This document shows positions 34,088 to 42,672 of a stretch of 59,407 bases of DNA, piece by piece. Made by a program: the position numbers and the translations under genes. The number at the start of each line of letters is the position of its first letter. The stretch's first letter is position 1. The notes under the pieces were generated by a model. The model saw only the letters and a list, made by a program, of their open reading frames with translations. It did no database searches and had not been told where the DNA came from. Source of the stretch: Candidatus Omnitrophica bacterium UBA6233. Its GTDB lineage: Bacteria; Omnitrophota; Gorgyraeia; Gygaellales; Profunditerraquicolaceae. The stretch is taken from the NCBI GenBank assembly GCA_002440965.1, contig DJWJ01000038.1, positions 1 to 59,407 on the forward strand, given 5' to 3'.

Positions 34088-36517
34088 TTACTTATCCAGC
34101 GCCTTAAGCTGATTAATCCGTTCTTCGGCGTATTTGGATTCAGGCAAATCCATATTAGATATTCTTGCGTAAGCCTTTATGGCTTCCTGATAATTACCTC
34201 TGTCTTCATAAGCTCTACCCAATCTGAAAAGAGCCGTAATAGTAACCCTATCGCTTGCATTCGACAACTTAGTTACCTCTACATACTCTTTCATGGCATC
34301 ATCAAAATTACCTCTGGCTTCTTCAATCTCGGCTATCTTAAGGTGCAACCCCGGCTGGTCTTTGGAGAGCGCTCCATTCAGGCTGTTGTGGTAACAATCC
34401 AAAGCGTTACTATAATCTCCGGTTTTAAAAAACAGCTCTGCCAAAGCAACGGATGCTTTTGACTTGATATCCGCTTTATTAGAACTAACGGCTTTTCTAA
34501 AACAATCCAGCGCTTCTTTATTTTTTGCCCCATCTATATAAGCAAGACCTAAAGCGTAATAGGCATCTGGCAATAAGCCGCTTTTGGGAAAATCCTGTAT
34601 AAGAGAAAGAAAATAGCGGGCTGCCAAATCAAATTCTTTATGCTGGTAATAGTAAATCCCTAACCACCATATGATATCGGGAGTAAAGCTGGAATCGGGG
34701 TATTTTGAACGCAGGGCTTTGAACTTCGCCAGCGCTTCTTCATTCTTACCCATTTGATACAAGGAATCCGCCTGCCCATATTCGGCTTTCTGAATCAACT
34801 CAATATCACCCGCTCCCAATCTGGAAACTTCTTTGAATGCCTGAGCAGCCGAAACATAATCTCTCAAATTATAGAAGCTGTTCCCTAAGAGATACAGAGC
34901 TTTAGGCCTTATTTCGCTACCGCTAAAATCATCCCGAAACCTTTTAAGAGCAATCTTGACCGAATTATAATCCTGCTTACTGAAATAAGCCAAACCGAGC
35001 GTATAAACAGCATCATCAAGAAAATTGGAAGAAGGGAATTCTTTTTCCAGCGTCTTGAGGCTTGAAATCGCCTCTTCAATCTTGGCGTCTTTCAAATAAA
35101 CCGAACCTAGCTGGCATAAAACATAATCGCTGCAGGAAGAATCCGGATATCTCTCCAAGAAAAGATTATATGTTTCTTGCGCCTTCCCATAGTTTCCTTC
35201 CTCCTGATACGCATCTCCTATCTGGCAAAGGGCGTTAATTTTAAACGCATCATCGCAACCCGAATCAACAACCTTCCTGAATTCTTCCACGGCTTCCATA
35301 GCTTTGCCTTCATTCAACAATGATTTACCCAAGCTATAATATAATTTATCCACAACCTGTCCTATGCTCTTATCTTTCGGGTTGATTCTAGCCAAAGCCT
35401 GGCGATAGGATTTTGAAGCCTCGGAATAATCCGCTAAACTGTACGCAGCATCAGCTTTGCCCATCAGCCCCTGGAGGATAATCAAAGGGTCTCCTGCCAA
35501 ACCCAACAATTCTTCATATGATCTCTTGGCCTGATTTATACGATTGGTTTCCATCAATAACATAGCTTTCCCCAACAAAAAGATTTCCCGGTTTCGCCTA
35601 TCCAGATTCTCCTGTTTTATCCCCGAAAAAATATCTTCGGCATCTCTATACCGTTTTAATTTAAGATACGCCCAACCTAAATCAAGCTTAGCCAAAGCAT
35701 TTAGTTTATCATCCGGATTACCGGACAAAACCTTGGAATATGCTTCTACCGAACCGATAAAATTCCCCAGATAATAGTTAGCCTCGCCTAAATAAAAATA
35801 AAGATAGGACACTTTAAGGGTATCTTTGGAAAACTCTTTGATCGCCAGGTCAATTTTATCGATTAAAGAAGAATACTCCTTCAAGTTATATAGACATTCT
35901 ATAATTTTAAGCGCGGCATCTTTACTTTGAGGCTCGCTGGGGTATTTCTTGTTCAGGACAGTAAAAAAATGCAACGCTTCCTTAAATCTCTGCTCTTGGA
36001 ACAAGCACCATCCCAAAGAATAATACGCGATTGGCGCATAAGAAGAAACGGGAAATTCTTTTATAATCTTGTCATAATAAGAAATTGCCTCGGGATAATC
36101 GTTTTTCTTAAAATTGACTTCGGCAATCCAGTAATAAAGGCTGTCTTTTACGGATTTGGCTGCGGGGTTCTCCAATAGTTCATTAAATTTGGCCAAGGCA
36201 AGGGCTAGTTTATCCTGATGAAAATAGCATTCGCCAATCAACAGATTCACTTCAATTCTCCGGGGAGAATCCGGATAATTCTTTAAAAAGCGCCCTAACA
36301 ACCCAAGGCTTACTTCATAATAACCATCCTCATAGGCTTTTTGGGCCATAAAAATAGTCTCTTCCTCTTTGGCTGATTCACCAGCGTAAGATAAATGACA
36401 AATACCAAAATTCAAAGCACAAAATAATGACAAAGCATAAAACACAAAAGACAAAACTTTAATTTTGATATTTGACATTTGGACTTTGGATTTATTTTGA
36501 ATTTTGAATTTTGTCAT
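34088..36517 (-). CDS. Large exported tetratricopeptide-repeat protein
   Basis: 809 residues. The first 44 or so residues form a signal peptide (Lys-rich start, VLSFVFYALSLFCALNFGIC core, HLSYAG cleavage site). The rest is about 20 TPR units with repeated A-x-x-x-Y/F-x-K and YP-S patterns (for example KNYPDSPRRIEVNLLIGECY), as in YbgF/BamD-like periplasmic scaffolds. The signal peptide is encoded by a 132-bp heptad palindrome and is near-identical to that of the unrelated Memo-AMMECR1 protein. The start at 36517 follows the uvrA stop by 13 bp; Met14 (36478) is an alternative. Confidence 0.9.
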   Translation of the reverse strand: MTKFKIQNKSKVQMSNIKIKVLSFVFYALSLFCALNFGICHLSYAGESAKEEETIFMAQKAYEDGYYEVSLGLLGRFLKNYPDSPRRIEVNLLIGECYFHQDKLALALAKFNELLENPAAKSVKDSLYYWIAEVNFKKNDYPEAISYYDKIIKEFPVSSYAPIAYYSLGWCLFQEQRFKEALHFFTVLNKKYPSEPQSKDAALKIIECLYNLKEYSSLIDKIDLAIKEFSKDTLKVSYLYFYLGEANYYLGNFIGSVEAYSKVLSGNPDDKLNALAKLDLGWAYLKLKRYRDAEDIFSGIKQENLDRRNREIFLLGKAMLLMETNRINQAKRSYEELLGLAGDPLIILQGLMGKADAAYSLADYSEASKSYRQALARINPKDKSIGQVVDKLYYSLGKSLLNEGKAMEAVEEFRKVVDSGCDDAFKINALCQIGDAYQEEGNYGKAQETYNLFLERYPDSSCSDYVLCQLGSVYLKDAKIEEAISSLKTLEKEFPSSNFLDDAVYTLGLAYFSKQDYNSVKIALKRFRDDFSGSEIRPKALYLLGNSFYNLRDYVSAAQAFKEVSRLGAGDIELIQKAEYGQADSLYQMGKNEEALAKFKALRSKYPDSSFTPDIIWWLGIYYYQHKEFDLAARYFLSLIQDFPKSGLLPDAYYALGLAYIDGAKNKEALDCFRKAVSSNKADIKSKASVALAELFFKTGDYSNALDCYHNSLNGALSKDQPGLHLKIAEIEEARGNFDDAMKEYVEVTKLSNASDRVTITALFRLGRAYEDRGNYQEAIKAYARISNMDLPESKYAEERINQLKALDK

Positions 36518-36525
36518 TTGTCATT
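36394..36525. repeat. 132-bp heptad palindrome, copy C, translated as a signal peptide
   Basis: TGACAAA, TACCAAA, ATTCAAA, GCACAAA, the 11-mer ATAATGACAAA, GCATAAA, ACACAAA, AGACAAA and the mirrored arm. Exactly 132 bp. It encodes the start and signal peptide of the TPR protein. It also shares about 17 bp beyond the element (TTATCTTAYGCTGGTGA on the minus strand) with copy B. Confidence 0.92.
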
Positions 36526-36530
36526 AAATC

Positions 36531-39320
36531 TCATTGTTCTTCAAAATATTTTCTAAGATATTTTCCTGTATATGATCTTTGATTCTTAATGAGCTCTTCG
36601 GGGCTAGTTGAAGCAATCAGTTCTCCTCCCTTATCCCCGCCTTCCGGGCCCAAATCAATAATAAAATCTGCGCTTTTAACCACTTCTAAATTATGTTCAA
36701 TGACAATAACGGTATTGCCTTTATCGACCAGCCTCTGCAAAACATCAATCAGTTTGGCTATATCGGCAAAATGCAGGCCTGTAGTCGGCTCATCAAGGAT
36801 ATAGAGAGTATTGCCTGTCGCACGCTTGCTTAATTCACTGGAAAGCTTAATTCTCTGGGCCTCTCCTCCGGAAAGAGTTGTCGCGGATTGGCCCATCTGG
36901 ATATACCCTAAACCAACATCATATAAATAAGCAAGTGTATTATGTATTTTTGGAATGTTATTGAACACTTCCAGCGCTTCTTCTACGGTCATCTCCAATA
37001 CATCAGAAATAGATTTACCTTTATACTTTACAGCTAAGGTCGCCTCGTTAAACCTTAAGCCTTTGCATATATCGCATTTGACATACACATCCGGCAAGAA
37101 ATGCATTTCAATCTTTTTAATTCCATCACCCATACAGGCTTCGCAACGGCCTCCTTTAACATTAAAAGAAAATCTGCCCGGCCTATACCCGCGAACCTTG
37201 GCTTCAGGAAGCTGGCTGAAAATATCACGAATACAACCAAAGACTCCGGTGTAAGTAGTCGGATTTGATCGGGGCGTCCTTCCTATCGGAGACTGATCCA
37301 CAACAATCACCTTATCAATAAACTCTATTCCCGCGATTTTATTGAATAATCCGGGTTTTTCTTTGGACTTGTAAAGTTTCTGCGCCAAAGCCTTAAACAA
37401 TATATCGCCGATAAGAGTAGACTTGCCTGAACCGGACACTCCGGTAACTCCGATAAAGGTACCCAAAGGAAATTTTACATCAATATTCTTAAGGTTGTGT
37501 TCCCGGGCGCCTTTTATCTCCAAGAACTTCTTGTCCTTCCAGCTTCTTCTTATTTTAGGTAAATCTATTTTTAATTCCCTGCGCAAATATTTGGCAGTTA
37601 AAGAATGCCCATCTCCCAGAAGTTCTTCTTTTGTGCCGGAAAAAACCACTTCTCCTCCGGCTCTGCCGGCTCCGGGGCCTAAATCTACAATGTAATCCGC
37701 ATTAAGTATAGTTGATTCGTCATGCTCAACCACAAGTAAAGTATTCCCCAAATCCCTTAATGACTTAAGGGTATCCAACAGTTTATCGTTATCCCGCTGA
37801 TGCAGGCCGATACTTGGTTCATCTAACACATACAAAACTCCAACTAAGCCTGAACCAACCTGAGTAGCCAGGCGAATTCTCTGCGCTTCTCCTCCGGATA
37901 AAGTCGCGCTTTTTCTATCCAGGGTAAGATAATCCAAACCCACATCGATACAAAATTGCAATTTTTGGGTTATTTCTTTCAAAGCCTGATGCGCAATTAG
38001 CTTTTCTTTAGGGTTTAGCGCCAAATTACTGAAGAAATTATACGCTTCTTTGATGGACATTTGGGCAACTTCCCAGATATTCTTTTTGTTGATTCTGACT
38101 GCCAAACTCTCTTTTTTAAGCCGAGCCCCCTTACACGCAGGACAAGCTGAACTTAACATAAATCTGGATATCTCTTCCTTCAGATAATCGCTATCGGAAT
38201 CGCGGAAGAGCCTTTCCAGATGCGGAATAACTCCTTCATACGGCTTACTGCCGATAATCTCTTCCGAACCATAAAGAATCGCCCGCTGGTTTTCTTTGGA
38301 TAATTTATTAAACGGCGTATCCAAATCAAAACGCAATTCTCTAGCTAACTGGCGGATAAGCCAGCGGTAATAGAGAATATAACCTCTTCCGCCTCTTTTC
38401 CACGGACTAATAGCCCCTTCATTTATGGACTTACTCCGGTCAGGGATGACCAAATCCGGATCAAACTTAATCTTTGTCCCTAAACCATTGCATTCAAGAC
38501 AGGCGCCATACGGAGAGTTGAATGAGAAAATGCGCGGCTCAACTTCAGCGTAATTTATTCCGCATTTGGAACAGGCGTATTGTTCGCTAAAAACCATATC
38601 CTCTTTAGCGCTTATTATTACAATTCCTTTACCAACCTTCAGCGCTGTTTCAACCGAATCAGTCAGCCGGTTTTTGACGCCTGCCTTAATAGTGAGCCGG
38701 TCAACCACAACTTCTATATTATGCGTTTTGTACTTAGCTAACTTTAAATCTGGGGGTAACTCATAAACCTTTCCATCAACGCGCGCCCTTACAAATCCTG
38801 ATTTTTGGATCCCGCTAAACACATCTTTATACTCGCCCTTTCTCCCCCTAACAAGCGGAGCGAGTATAAGGATATCTGTCTGCGCAGGTAAAGATAGAAT
38901 TTTTTCAATAATTTCCTGCGAACTTTGCCTTTCTATTGGAGAGCCGCACTGATAACAAAATATCTTTCCAATCCTGGCAAAAAGCAATCTCAAGTAATCG
39001 TAAATTTCCGTCTGGGTCGCTACCGTCGAACGGGGGTTACTGCCGGCAGACCTCTGCTCAATGGCTATTGTAGGAGACAAACCGGAGATATACTCTATAT
39101 CCGGCTTCTGGAGCTGTTCCAAAAACTGACGGGCATAACTGGAAAGGCTTTCAACGAACCTGCGCTGGCCTTCGGCGTAAACAGTATCGAAGGCAAGGCT
39201 GGATTTCCCCGAGCCGGATAAACCAGTAACTACTATAAGCTTATTACGGGGCAACTTTAGGCTTATGTTCTTAAGATTGTGCTCTTTGGCTCCGCGAATA
39301 TCGATAAATTCACTCTGCAT
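36531..39320 (-). CDS. uvrA: Excinuclease ABC subunit A
   Basis: 929-residue DNA-damage-recognition ATPase of nucleotide excision repair. Walker A GLSGSGKSSLAFDT near residue 33, zinc module CYQCGSPI...CSKCGINY...CLECNG, first signature LSGGEAQRIRLATQ, second Walker A GVSGSGKSTL, zinc module CEACMGDG...CDICKG and second signature LSGGEAQRIKLSSE. Length is typical. It abuts the downstream TPR gene. Confidence 0.97.
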   Translation of the reverse strand: MQSEFIDIRGAKEHNLKNISLKLPRNKLIVVTGLSGSGKSSLAFDTVYAEGQRRFVESLSSYARQFLEQLQKPDIEYISGLSPTIAIEQRSAGSNPRSTVATQTEIYDYLRLLFARIGKIFCYQCGSPIERQSSQEIIEKILSLPAQTDILILAPLVRGRKGEYKDVFSGIQKSGFVRARVDGKVYELPPDLKLAKYKTHNIEVVVDRLTIKAGVKNRLTDSVETALKVGKGIVIISAKEDMVFSEQYACSKCGINYAEVEPRIFSFNSPYGACLECNGLGTKIKFDPDLVIPDRSKSINEGAISPWKRGGRGYILYYRWLIRQLARELRFDLDTPFNKLSKENQRAILYGSEEIIGSKPYEGVIPHLERLFRDSDSDYLKEEISRFMLSSACPACKGARLKKESLAVRINKKNIWEVAQMSIKEAYNFFSNLALNPKEKLIAHQALKEITQKLQFCIDVGLDYLTLDRKSATLSGGEAQRIRLATQVGSGLVGVLYVLDEPSIGLHQRDNDKLLDTLKSLRDLGNTLLVVEHDESTILNADYIVDLGPGAGRAGGEVVFSGTKEELLGDGHSLTAKYLRRELKIDLPKIRRSWKDKKFLEIKGAREHNLKNIDVKFPLGTFIGVTGVSGSGKSTLIGDILFKALAQKLYKSKEKPGLFNKIAGIEFIDKVIVVDQSPIGRTPRSNPTTYTGVFGCIRDIFSQLPEAKVRGYRPGRFSFNVKGGRCEACMGDGIKKIEMHFLPDVYVKCDICKGLRFNEATLAVKYKGKSISDVLEMTVEEALEVFNNIPKIHNTLAYLYDVGLGYIQMGQSATTLSGGEAQRIKLSSELSKRATGNTLYILDEPTTGLHFADIAKLIDVLQRLVDKGNTVIVIEHNLEVVKSADFIIDLGPEGGDKGGELIASTSPEELIKNQRSYTGKYLRKYFEEQ

Positions 39321-39327
39321 TATATTA

Positions 39328-40527
39328 TTACTTAAAAGGAATTAAGTGTTGGGCCCTAAACAGGAAGAAGCTCATCGGGTCATATATACTGCTTTGGACG
39401 AATAAATGGTAAAAGTTAAGGCAATCGAAGAAAGCAAGTGTTATTGTCAAAATAAGAACCATACCAGCTGCCGCCCGGCCGAAGAATTTATTGGCAATGA
39501 TATTTAACATAAGCAGCGAAAATAAACGTAACGGCATGTCCAAAATCATTACGTAGCGCAAATTTTTGGTAAAGAAATCGAACAGGATAAAACTGGACAC
39601 GAATATAACCGCAAAATAAACGACTAGCTCATTGTTCTCCTTGTTCAGGAAAAAATAAAAAATAAAACCGGTTGCCAAGATGACAACCCAGGGAGAAAGA
39701 AGCATATAATCAATTAGATAACGGTACCACGGGCCGGAGCCGAACGAAATCGCGTAAGAATTGGCCTGCGGGGAACTTAAAATTATCCTTACGGTATCGA
39801 ATACAAAAGGCAGGCATCCTAAAAGCGCATAAACCGAGAGAGCGATAAACGGTGGAAGCAATAATACCGCTAAAAAATATTTTACACTGACTTTATTCTT
39901 ATAAACAAACCTTTCAATCAATAACAAAATCAGGAATGGAACAGTTAAAAGAATTATAGTCTCTTTAACAAGGATACTAAAAGAATATACGGCAATAAAA
40001 ATGGTTAATTTTAACCAACCTCGTTTTTTAAGGAAACCCCAGAATAGCCATATCGATAAAGATGAAAACAAGTTTACCGCGCTATCCATCAACGCGCGCC
40101 TGCTCATAGCCAGCTGTATCGGAGAAGAAGCCAGAAGTATTACAAAAGGCAAAGCCAGCTTCTCTCCCAAATATTTCCTCGAGAAACAATATGAAGCAAA
40201 CAGAAAGAACGCGTAGAAGATCAAAGAAAGATAGGCTAAGTTCATAAATGAAGCGCCGGCTACCTTAAACCAAATCGCCGATAAGGTAATGAAACCAACA
40301 CGCAGTGGATTGGGATAAAGCCAAAACTGCTGGTTTTCAAGGTAATTTTCAAAAAGCGCGCCGAATCCGGACAGGCCTTTTTGAGCTATAAAAGAAGCAT
40401 ACCTAAAATAATAACCTTCGTCCGCGCTTGAGGCAAAACGAATGTTTCTAAGAGTAAAGGAAACCAGCGTAACGGCTACCACGAGCATCAAAAACAGAAT
40501 CAGCCTATAATTCGATTTTGCGGCCAT
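39328..40527 (-). CDS. GT39/PMT-like membrane glycosyltransferase (GT-C fold)
   Basis: 399 residues with about ten membrane helices. The first periplasmic loop has SSADEGYYFRYASFI, with the acidic residues typical of GT-C enzymes that use lipid-linked sugars. RRALMDSAVNLFSSLSIWLFWGF matches the ArnT/PMT core pattern. It overlaps the adjacent GT2 gene by 23 bp. A GT2 that makes a lipid-linked sugar and a GT-C that uses it form a plausible pair. Acceptor unknown. Confidence 0.72.
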   Translation of the reverse strand: MAAKSNYRLILFLMLVVAVTLVSFTLRNIRFASSADEGYYFRYASFIAQKGLSGFGALFENYLENQQFWLYPNPLRVGFITLSAIWFKVAGASFMNLAYLSLIFYAFFLFASYCFSRKYLGEKLALPFVILLASSPIQLAMSRRALMDSAVNLFSSLSIWLFWGFLKKRGWLKLTIFIAVYSFSILVKETIILLTVPFLILLLIERFVYKNKVSVKYFLAVLLLPPFIALSVYALLGCLPFVFDTVRIILSSPQANSYAISFGSGPWYRYLIDYMLLSPWVVILATGFIFYFFLNKENNELVVYFAVIFVSSFILFDFFTKNLRYVMILDMPLRLFSLLMLNIIANKFFGRAAAGMVLILTITLAFFDCLNFYHLFVQSSIYDPMSFFLFRAQHLIPFK

Positions 40528-41266
40528 TGGGATTGAATATTGAAAATTTAACTAAATTTAATCTATCCATAAATAAAGCCAAACTTGTTCCGATTACTCC
40601 GAAACCGTAGACTATGCTTCGCCCAAAGGAGATTGAGGAAGAATCGCTGGCATACCGGGAAGGCGCGGTTAACTCGCCTGTTTTATACCCAAAACGGATT
40701 ATTTGAGCAAGCATTTGATTATCAAAAATAAAATCATCGGAATTCTCCAATAACGGCAGATTAAGCAAGACTTGCCGGGAAAACGCCCTGTAACCCGTAT
40801 GATACTCGGACAGCTTAGCCCCGGAAACCATGTTTTCGAAAAAAGTGAGAAACCTGTTAGAAATATACTTATAGATAGGCATGCCTCCTTTAAGAGCCAT
40901 GCCCCCAAGTATTCTTGAACCTAAAACAACATCGAACATTCCTGAAGCCACCAGGCTAGCCATCGCATTTATCAATTTTGGAGGATACTGATAGTCGGGA
41001 TGAAGCATAATAACTATATCCGCTCCCCTTTTCAGGGCTTCTTCATAACAAGTTTTTTGGTTTGCCCCGTAGCCGCGGTTATTCTCGTGCGCAATAACCT
41101 GCACGCCAAGCTTGCGGCAGACCTCCACGGTGTTATCCCGGCTGTGGTCGTCTACGGCTAATATTTCGTCAACCAAACCTCTGGGGATATCCAGATAAGT
41201 CCGCTCTATAGTCTGTTCGGCATTATAAGCGGGCATCACTACTATGATTTTCTTGCCTTCCAGCAT
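40505..41266 (-). CDS. Family 2 glycosyltransferase (polyprenyl-phosphate sugar synthase-like)
   Basis: 253 residues. GT-A fold: IIVVMPAYNAEQTIERTY, VDDHSRDNT, GYGANQKTCYEEALKRGADI, HPDYQYPP in the DxD position, GSRILGG and EYHTGYRAF. These resemble dolichol-phosphate-mannose-synthase-type enzymes. There are no multiple C-terminal helices, so it probably works with the adjacent GT-C protein. Confidence 0.85.
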   Translation of the reverse strand: MLEGKKIIVVMPAYNAEQTIERTYLDIPRGLVDEILAVDDHSRDNTVEVCRKLGVQVIAHENNRGYGANQKTCYEEALKRGADIVIMLHPDYQYPPKLINAMASLVASGMFDVVLGSRILGGMALKGGMPIYKYISNRFLTFFENMVSGAKLSEYHTGYRAFSRQVLLNLPLLENSDDFIFDNQMLAQIIRFGYKTGELTAPSRYASDSSSISFGRSIVYGFGVIGTSLALFMDRLNLVKFSIFNPNGRKIEL

Positions 41267-41287
41267 GGAATTATTATAACATAAATG

Positions 41288-41330
41288 AAGGACGGTTCCG
41301 TTCTTTTTGAGAAAACAGAACCGTCCCCTT
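41288..41330. repeat. REP-like palindrome, copy 3 (variant)
   Basis: Arms AAGGACGGTTCCGTT and AACAGAACCGTCCCCTT pair with one mismatch and a small bulge around a loop CTTTTTGAGAA. It shares the GGACGGTTC/GAACCGTCC core with copies 1 and 2 but has a different loop, so it is an older or distinct subfamily. It lies between the GT2 gene and the small basic protein. Confidence 0.85.
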
Positions 41331-41343
41331 GTTTTTCCTTAGA

Positions 41344-41583
41344 TTATTTCTTTTTCTTCTTGCCGCCTCTTTTCATCTTGGCGCAGGAAACATCACCCTG
41401 CTTATCCAAGAAATAAAGGTAGCCTTCTTTTCTCTTGATACCGCATTTAGCTACTTTTTTGGGACTGCCTCCTTTTTTAGAGCCTCTAGCCATCTTGGCG
41501 CAGGAAACATCACCCTGCTTGTCAATGTAATAGAGGAATCCCTTCTGCCTCTTTACTCCCAACTTCGCTATTTTTTCTGCCAT
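41344..41583 (-). CDS. Small basic protein made of two near-identical modules
   Basis: 79 residues from the ATG at 41583, chosen because AGGGGGTGA lies 8 nt upstream; a GTG four codons earlier overlaps that RBS. Two modules of about 38 residues share K-x-G-x-KR-x-x-G-x-LY and DKQGDVSCAKM, then a Gly/Lys-rich tail (RGGKKKKK). One Cys per module. DNA identity between modules is high over the 28 bp encoding the DKQGDVSCAKM part, so the duplication is recent. It is very basic, suggesting nucleic-acid or ribosome binding. The family was not identified. Confidence 0.8.
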   Translation of the reverse strand: MAEKIAKLGVKRQKGFLYYIDKQGDVSCAKMARGSKKGGSPKKVAKCGIKRKEGYLYFLDKQGDVSCAKMKRGGKKKKK

Positions 41584-41661
41584 TTTCGTATTCACCCCCT
41601 CTCGTTTAAGAATTTTTGAACTATGCGCGTGAACCGCAACTTAAAACTGGTTATTTAGTTT

Positions 41662-41793
41662 AATGACAAATGACAAAGCACAAAATTCAAAATAAATTTA
41701 AATGACAAAATCCAAATGACAAAACCTTGGTTTTGACATTTGTAATTTTGATTTTGAATTTATTTTGTGCTTTGAATTTTTTCATTTGTCATT
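41662..41793. repeat. 132-bp heptad palindrome, copy D
   Basis: TGACAAA, TGACAAA, GCACAAA, ATTCAAA, the 11-mer ATAAATTTAAA, TGACAAA, ATCCAAA, TGACAAA, centre ACCTTGGT, then the mirrored arm. Exactly 132 bp. It fills most of the 260-bp gap between the small basic gene and the aspartate-dehydrogenase-like gene. TTTTACT-type heptads follow at about 41797-41820. Confidence 0.93.
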
Positions 41794-41843
41794 ACACTTT
41801 TTACTTTTAACCTTACTTTTTGGCCATCACTCAATACTCTTTT

Positions 41844-42671
41844 TCAGGTCCCTATTACCACCGGCTCTAAAATATGCTTTAGCATCGCCACCGCGGATAA
41901 AACCGCAAGAAAACTGGTCTTAGGATTATCAGGATGCAAGACATTTTCCGTGCGGGTAAAAATATTTGCCGCCGGAGACACTACCCTGACTTCATGCGTA
42001 TTCCGGCTGACTCCAGGAGAAGCAATTATTTTTACCAGCGTTTTACTTTCCCCTACTCCTGCCAAGCTTAAAACAGCGGCAACGTTTATATTTTGAGGGA
42101 AATATTTAACCGCATCCCTGGCCTTACCGGAGAATAACACGGTTTCTTTCTTAATTTTATCCAATTTTATTCCTTTATCCACAATATATTTTACCCCTTT
42201 GAAGGAAAGCGGATTTTTAGTGGTAGTAAGAATTACTTTATCAATTCTGCCGGCATGCGCGGCCTTTACCGCATCAATCCCGGAAAGGGCTCCGCTGGGA
42301 ATATACACCCTTGAATTATTCTTTCCGGCTAAAGCCCTTAGTTGCTTAAGACGCCCCGATACCCCGCCTACGCTCATAATCATAACATCCTTGCCGCTGG
42401 ACAAAGCCGCTCTGGCAATATTCCAAGAGACATTTGCCGAAGCCGCTTCGATTACCAACTCGGATTCCCGGATAATCCGCCCTAAACTGTCCACTGCCAA
42501 ACCCGGCTTCCCGGACAATTTTCTGGATAAAATTTCGGCTTTATGCTTATCCAAATCATAAAGACCGCAAAGCTTGGCCTCTTTGGCAAAATCCTTAACG
42601 ATTGCCTTTGTCAAAGAACTGCCTATCGCTCCACAGCCAACTATGCCGATTATCTTTTTTCTCATTTTCAA
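41844..42671 (-). CDS. nadX: L-aspartate dehydrogenase-like protein
   Basis: 275 residues. NAD(P)-binding GIVGCGAIGSS near residue 9, EAASANVSWNIA, SVGGVSG, PSGALSGIDAVKAA and FPQNINVAAVLSLAG, all features of the NadX family, which makes iminoaspartate for NAD synthesis. It lies 1 bp after the TMTC-like gene. Residues 1 and 3 are both Met, so the start is uncertain by 2 codons. Confidence 0.85.
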   Translation of the reverse strand: MKMRKKIIGIVGCGAIGSSLTKAIVKDFAKEAKLCGLYDLDKHKAEILSRKLSGKPGLAVDSLGRIIRESELVIEAASANVSWNIARAALSSGKDVMIMSVGGVSGRLKQLRALAGKNNSRVYIPSGALSGIDAVKAAHAGRIDKVILTTTKNPLSFKGVKYIVDKGIKLDKIKKETVLFSGKARDAVKYFPQNINVAAVLSLAGVGESKTLVKIIASPGVSRNTHEVRVVSPAANIFTRTENVLHPDNPKTSFLAVLSAVAMLKHILEPVVIGT

Positions 42672-42672
42672 A

